Assembly (NCBI GenBank): GCA_037501455.1
Contig: CM074862.1
Coordinates: forward strand, 58,745,501 to 58,809,500
Length of the DNA: 64,000 nucleotides
Direction: 5' to 3'
DNA from: Lantana camara
Lineage: Eukaryota > Streptophyta > Magnoliopsida > Lamiales > Verbenaceae
Shown here piece after piece: positions 59,442-64,000 of the stretch (the first letter of the stretch is position 1; every line of letters begins with the position of its first letter). Both the position numbers and the translations under genes were made by a program. The notes beneath the pieces were generated by a model that worked only from the letters and a program-made list of their open reading frames with translations, had not been told where the DNA came from and ran no database searches.

Positions 59442-62400
59442 TGTAGCACCCGAGCACAAGGCACATCCCCCGCACCGAGACCCGACCCGAATATGAAACG
59501 GACAATCCATACCCGAGCTAAATCACAACGGGAACATACACACTCGCTAAGCGAGGCGGGAGCTAACTTTCACAACCAAAGAGACAATAAAATAGAGAGA
59601 ATACTGATGCGGAAGCGAAGTACATACATAAATAACAAGATAAGAAAATCACAACGGGTTCAACTAGCATAGGTACCTAATCCCAAAATTCAATAAAATC
59701 ATAAAGCATCAATTCCAGATTCTTTCTATTCTTGTAAGCTTATCTTTAGTTCATGATAAAAGTAACGATCAAAACAAATCTTACGTCTTTACACTTAAAC
59801 AAATCATGAATCAAATGCACATGGACCAACTCTGACCTAACGTAAAACTTAAAAGAGTGACTTCCCGCCTAGCACTCCAAACCTGCAAGAACACTGAAAA
59901 CAATCCGGGTTCAGTCTATAAGAGACTGGTGGGTATAAAACAGGGCATATATATTATATAGGACAATATTTAAACGTTCACATGCAAGTTATAATCCCAA
60001 ATGAGGTTTTAGAACATTTCCCAAGTGGGTGAAATAGATAATTCATCAAAAGGGATTATAACGTTCATTTTCATTCTTTAGGTCTTTTGTGGCCCGGCGA
60101 GTAGGCGTGCATTATCTCCAACCAACACCTCGTGTAGTTCATTAAACATTCTTTCTTTCTTTCATTCATTCATGCATAACATTCTTTTGTGCACATTCAT
60201 GAACATTTACACCTTCTTCCTCCGGGTGATGGCCGGGTGATCGGCCCGAACCATCCATTCATTAACCAAAAGGGGAACATGACTCCCCAGATGGCACTCA
60301 GCTTCCATTCCTCGCTAACTCCTAACGAGGTCCGGTTACGCCATTCATTGGTGGGACTAGTGTGAGGGTTCACCGTCAGCCCATGCCTCCTCGGGTTACC
60401 ACTCACACCAAGTCCCTGGGCCCCATTCTGTGCATAACATTCATTCTTTTCTCACCAAAACATTTGTTAGGTTCATAAAATAAAGGCTTTACTTTTAAAA
60501 TCAGTGACCCTTGAAAACGACTCTATATACATATATATTTTCGGCTGAAATCTTTACACATTGATAGTATATAGGGCCATTTATCTAAATAGTAGAGAAA
60601 CCCACCTGTACGCCTCTTACCGAACAATACCAAAAGAAAGGAGACTCGAAAATGTCCTATGCACCCGGCATCTCCGCCCTGGAGAAAACTGTACAAAAGA
60701 CAACGTAATGTGTTCGTGAGACTCAAGACTCCAAATGAGCCATATATGACGCACGGCATGCAATGAACATGATATGATTGCCTAATAGATGATATTATGG
60801 AATGAACATGTTCATTTGCACGATTAAAGCATTTAAATCATATAAACGAGCCATTCATTCGTTCAATGAAACGTTCATATTCATTAAGTTCATATAACGA
60901 TCATATCACGTCCTAAATCACCTTTACAATAGAAGATAGGCAACAATTACATTCAATTCAATATTGGAAATTAGAAAAGGACATGAAATAGGTAACAATT
61001 TAATTTCCATAATTCAATTAAATCAAATAATATAGATATATCTATATATATATAAATGTGTACGTACATTAAACCATGCATGCACAACAACATGCACAAA
61101 ATATAAATTTCATGCATGTAACTAAAATCATTATATGATTCATACCACTCATGCATGCATTACATTATACATATATCTCCACGTACATAAAAATGCATGC
61201 AAGTAAGATATATATATATATATTATGTACACATCACATGCACAGGTTATATACCACAATTATATATATAAACGTACTTAATATATTATACATGCATGCA
61301 TAATATGTAATATATGTCATAGCCATGCATATTCACAAATAAAACACACACAAACATATATATATAGATATACGTACACCTGCATGTAATTCCATATATA
61401 TATACCTACACATTCTAAATGTTACCGCATAAAAGAAAGATGCGGCAGCTAATGAAGAAGAGAACAACAGCAGCAACTATAAAGCTCCTCCCCGGCCCGG
61501 CACTTTTTTGCCCAAAAATCTCCCCGCCCGGGAAGAGACATTACAGACGCAGGAAGGCAGCAACAACACAAAACTTTCCCCTGTTTCTTCCTTCTCAAAC
61601 ACACTGCAGCAGAAGACCATCAACGCAGCAACAAAACAACAACAACAAAGCAGGCATTCAAGGTAACAAATATCACAAAGCAGCACACAGCAATGACAGC
61701 AGCAACGTAGCAATTACAGCAGCTTCAAACAAGCTTTAAGTCATCATATATATAGCTGAAAATGGATGAAAAAAAGGGCAACACATAGGGAAACATGTAT
61801 ACTCAACAACCATGCCAATATTACAAAGGAAACAGCACCAAGTATCCCTATTTCAGCCCCAAAATCGTACGCAACAGCAGGCCAAAGAAGAGCAGTCATG
61901 TTCATGCGTAAACCTTCAAGTTTCATGAAGTTCAACAATGGTGGGTTCTCATACACTTAACATACATCAAATTAAAGTTCAAATATACGTACTAGGAGCT
62001 GAAGTGATCAGATTTCACGCACAATTTCTCAAGAAAAACAGAATCTAAATCATGAAATCAAATATGGAGTCATAACCTAACTATTCACTCATGCCTTCAA
62101 ATCTCCATGGATTCATGCTCAAAATTAGGGATGCATAGCTTAAAATGACACATATTGAATATATATCACAACCCTAAACTCACCTTGTGAATTGGATGCA
62201 TGACGAAAGAGATTTGAGCTTGAATCTCCAAGGTTGAGCATGGTTACGGGACTGGAATTGGAGCAGAGACTTGGGACTGATATTTCTCTTGTTTGTGAGG
62301 GTTATTTCGTTTAGGGGGATAAGGGATAGTGGCCTTAACTAGGGTTCCAAGGAATCAAATCATGGTTAATTTGGTCAAGGTTTGTGGAAGATATGGCTCT

Positions 62401-62560
62401 TTAAGTAAAAGGTGACAGTTTTGACGAACGTAGCACTTTTCTGTTGAATTTCGGAGGGCCAAATGGTCTTAGAAAAATATGAGGCTAAGTTCATTAAACT
62501 TGAATTTTCGTTACGAGTTCAGCGAAGTTGACGAAACTCGAATCCGAGTTTCCTAGCTCA
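59442..62560 (-). mobile_element. LARD LTR C, truncated
   Basis: LTR starting TGTAGCACCCGAGCAC, with dyads at 59912-59928 and 60671-60685 and a palindrome pair at 61491-61536. It matches LTR B to TTTCCTAGCTCAA at about 62560, then changes abruptly to plus-strand LTR sequence. About 0.8 kb of its 5' side (LTR sense) is missing. The (TA)n run is much shorter here than in LTRs A and B. Confidence 0.85.
61491..61536. promoter_or_regulatory. LTR palindrome array, one pair
   Basis: CCCGGCCCGG (61491-61500) and TCTCCCCGCCCGGGAAGA (61519-61536), centres 32 bp apart. Each unit has one change relative to LTR A. Confidence 0.65.
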
Positions 62561-62902
62561 AATGGGATTCGGTTTTGATTGTTTTAAATCATGAAAGTGA
62601 TCACTTTAACTTCTTTCTTGCATTTATGGACTTGTATTTTGTGGTAATTGAGGTTTAGTTGAGATACCATTAATGAACTTTGGTAAGAAACGCATGAAAA
62701 CGGAACTTGATTCTCCTTCTCGCGTGTATGAAGTTTGCTACGGTTTTAAGGCATGAATAGGGATTGAATTGCTGAGTATTTTTTGTACCTTCTTACCTTG
62801 ATACATTAGCTTGATTGTTGGTTGAAGCTTTGTGTTGATGTACCCTGTTTTGTTCTTGCCGAAGACCTGTTGTAGCTGCTGTTATGTTTCGCGTCTGTGC
62901 CC

Positions 62903-63026
62903 TCTCCCCGGGCGGGGAGAGTTGTGCTTGAAAAGTCCCCGGCCAGGGACTTACCCATCAGTTTTGCCCAATATCTTTTTCCCGGCCGAGGAGATGTGAA
63001 GAGGAAATTTCCCCCGGGCGGGGAGA
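62903..63026. promoter_or_regulatory. LTR palindrome array, four units
   Basis: TCTCCCCGGGCGGGGAGA (62903-62920), GTCCCCGGCCAGGGAC (62935-62950), CCCGGCCGAG (62981-62990) and a unit centred at 63017.5 (CCCCCGGGCGGGGAGA, 63011-63026). Spacings are 31, 43 and 32 bp, the same rhythm as at 14120-14246 and 22873-22998. Confidence 0.75.
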
Positions 63027-63190
63027 TCCATTTTTGGAGTTTAACTGCTACACTTTTCTTCCTTTGCATGTCTGTGTTGTATATATATATATTTATATAC
63101 TTATACTATGTGCATAGCTGTATATTTGCTTATGAGTGTGGTGCATATTATATATATATATATATATCTATGTATATAAACTTTGCATGC

Positions 63191-63235
<45 letters not shown>

Positions 63236-63289
63236 TAAATATATGTGTGCAATTAAGGTATATATATATAAATTCTATATAATTAATGT

Positions 63290-63336
<47 letters not shown>
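63191..63336. repeat. TA microsatellites
   Basis: (TA)n runs at about 63191-63232 and 63293-63336, with shorter ones at 63416-63440, on the 3' side of the palindrome array. Confidence 0.85.
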
Positions 63337-63340
<4 letters not shown>

Positions 63341-63494
63341 TTTGTATACGTAAATATAGATATAAATATATGCATGGCTAACAATATATCTGTTAGATAT
63401 CTTATTTGCATGAAGTGTATATATATATATATATATATTATGTTTTAATTACATGCATGCATATCTAAATTATTACCTTATTGCATACATGTAA

Positions 63495-64000
63495 TGAGGG
63501 TTATCTCGGTTTGGGGTGATAAGGGCTGGTTAGAGGGTTGAGTTAGGGTTCTAAGGAATCAAACCATAGTTAATTTGGTCAAGGTTTGAATAAGATATGG
63601 TCATTTTAGTAGATTGCGGCTGATTTGCTTTCCGTTTCGTGTTTCGGTTGAATTTCGGAGGTTCAAATAACTCTGGAAAAATATAAGGCTAAGTTCCTTA
63701 AACTCGAATTTTCGTTGCGAGTTCAGCGAAGTTGATGAAACTCGAATCCGAGTTTCCTAGCTCAAGATATCAAATACGGAACCAATGGTGCGCTAATTGC
63801 TTGTTAGCCCCCGATTTGGATCCACAATTCAAAATAAATTCGTTACCACGTCAAACGAAGTCGAAAACATAAAACGAGCATATAAACAACACATAAATCT
63901 ACAACATACTAAATTTTCATGAATTTTCGATATCAAATCATGTAAGAACGACGCACGATTGAAACACTCATGCGCAAACGTAACAATTTCATAACATTAC
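63495..64000 (-). mobile_element. LTR fragment, gypsy lineage, cut by window edge
   Basis: From GAGGGTTATCTCGG onward the sequence follows LTRs A and B (46079 onward) but with more differences, so it belongs to a sister subfamily. It includes the box ending TAGCTCAAGATATC and runs out of the window. Confidence 0.75.

Larger units (their letters stand above)
62561..63494 (+). mobile_element. LTR fragment in opposite orientation
   Basis: The order of signals (AT-rich, then CTG-rich, then the palindrome array, then TA/TG repeats) is that of a plus-strand LTR. Both neighbours are minus-strand LTR pieces that meet this segment near equivalent positions. An inversion inside an LTR or a nested truncated LTR would both explain it. 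Confidence 0.6.

Overview
The window looks like nuclear DNA of a flowering plant, probably a eudicot with a large, repeat-rich genome. It is AT-rich and made almost entirely of LTR retrotransposons nested in one another. The plant-type evidence is a Ty3/gypsy pol with a chromodomain-like tail, primer sites matching initiator tRNA-Met, two short hAT-like elements with 8-bp target duplications, and a block of plant mitochondrial DNA. I found no intact protein-coding gene, no tRNA gene and no host gene. The species cannot be named from the sequence.

Layout. 1-4070: minus-strand internal region and part of the 5' LTR of a non-autonomous element. 4071-10121: 5'-truncated plus-strand chromovirus (Tekay-like) pol pseudogene with its complete 3' LTR, which carries a 644-bp hAT-like element. 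10122-17253: a scrapyard of truncated LTRs in both orientations. 17254-29927: successive plus-strand LTR pieces, one of them split by two solo LTRs (20145-22859 with TSD TTGCC, 23093-27102 with TSD ATATA). 29928-35711: a Ty1/copia element with 5' LTR, structured leader, gag and protease-integrase, cut off at 35711. 35712-39806: a minus-strand LTR, a gypsy gag fragment and a plus-strand LTR fragment. 39807-62560: an LTR-internal-LTR-internal-LTR tandem of a LARD-like non-autonomous family on the minus strand. Its first LTR holds a 3385-bp mitochondrial insertion (26S rRNA piece, mitovirus-like fragment) and its second internal region holds a 2590-bp solo LTR with TSD ACGTT. 62561-64000: further LTR pieces in opposite orientations.

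The most interesting signal is in the long LTRs themselves. Every LTR of the dominant gypsy lineage whose middle survives (11 cases) carries a small GC-rich array of perfect or near-perfect palindromes inside otherwise AT-rich DNA. Each palindrome has a CG-SS-CG core (or close to it) and family-specific arms. Paired palindromes sit 31-34 bp apart centre to centre, most often exactly 32, which is about three helical turns; successive pairs are 37-48 bp apart. The arms are nearly uniform within an LTR but change symmetrically between LTR families, while at least one spacer is conserved. This looks like a rapidly changing array of two-fold-symmetric protein-binding sites. I know of no name for it.

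Two other small dyads recur in the LTRs: CAGTCT-N5-AGACTG near the 3' side, and TCTCC-N5-GGAGA between it and the array. The autonomous chromovirus at 4071-10121 and the LARD-like elements share primer site, polypurine tract and LTR ends, so the LARD family was probably mobilised by proteins of a Tekay-like relative. All coding regions seen here are broken. Junctions were placed by eye and may be off by a few bases unless a target duplication is quoted.
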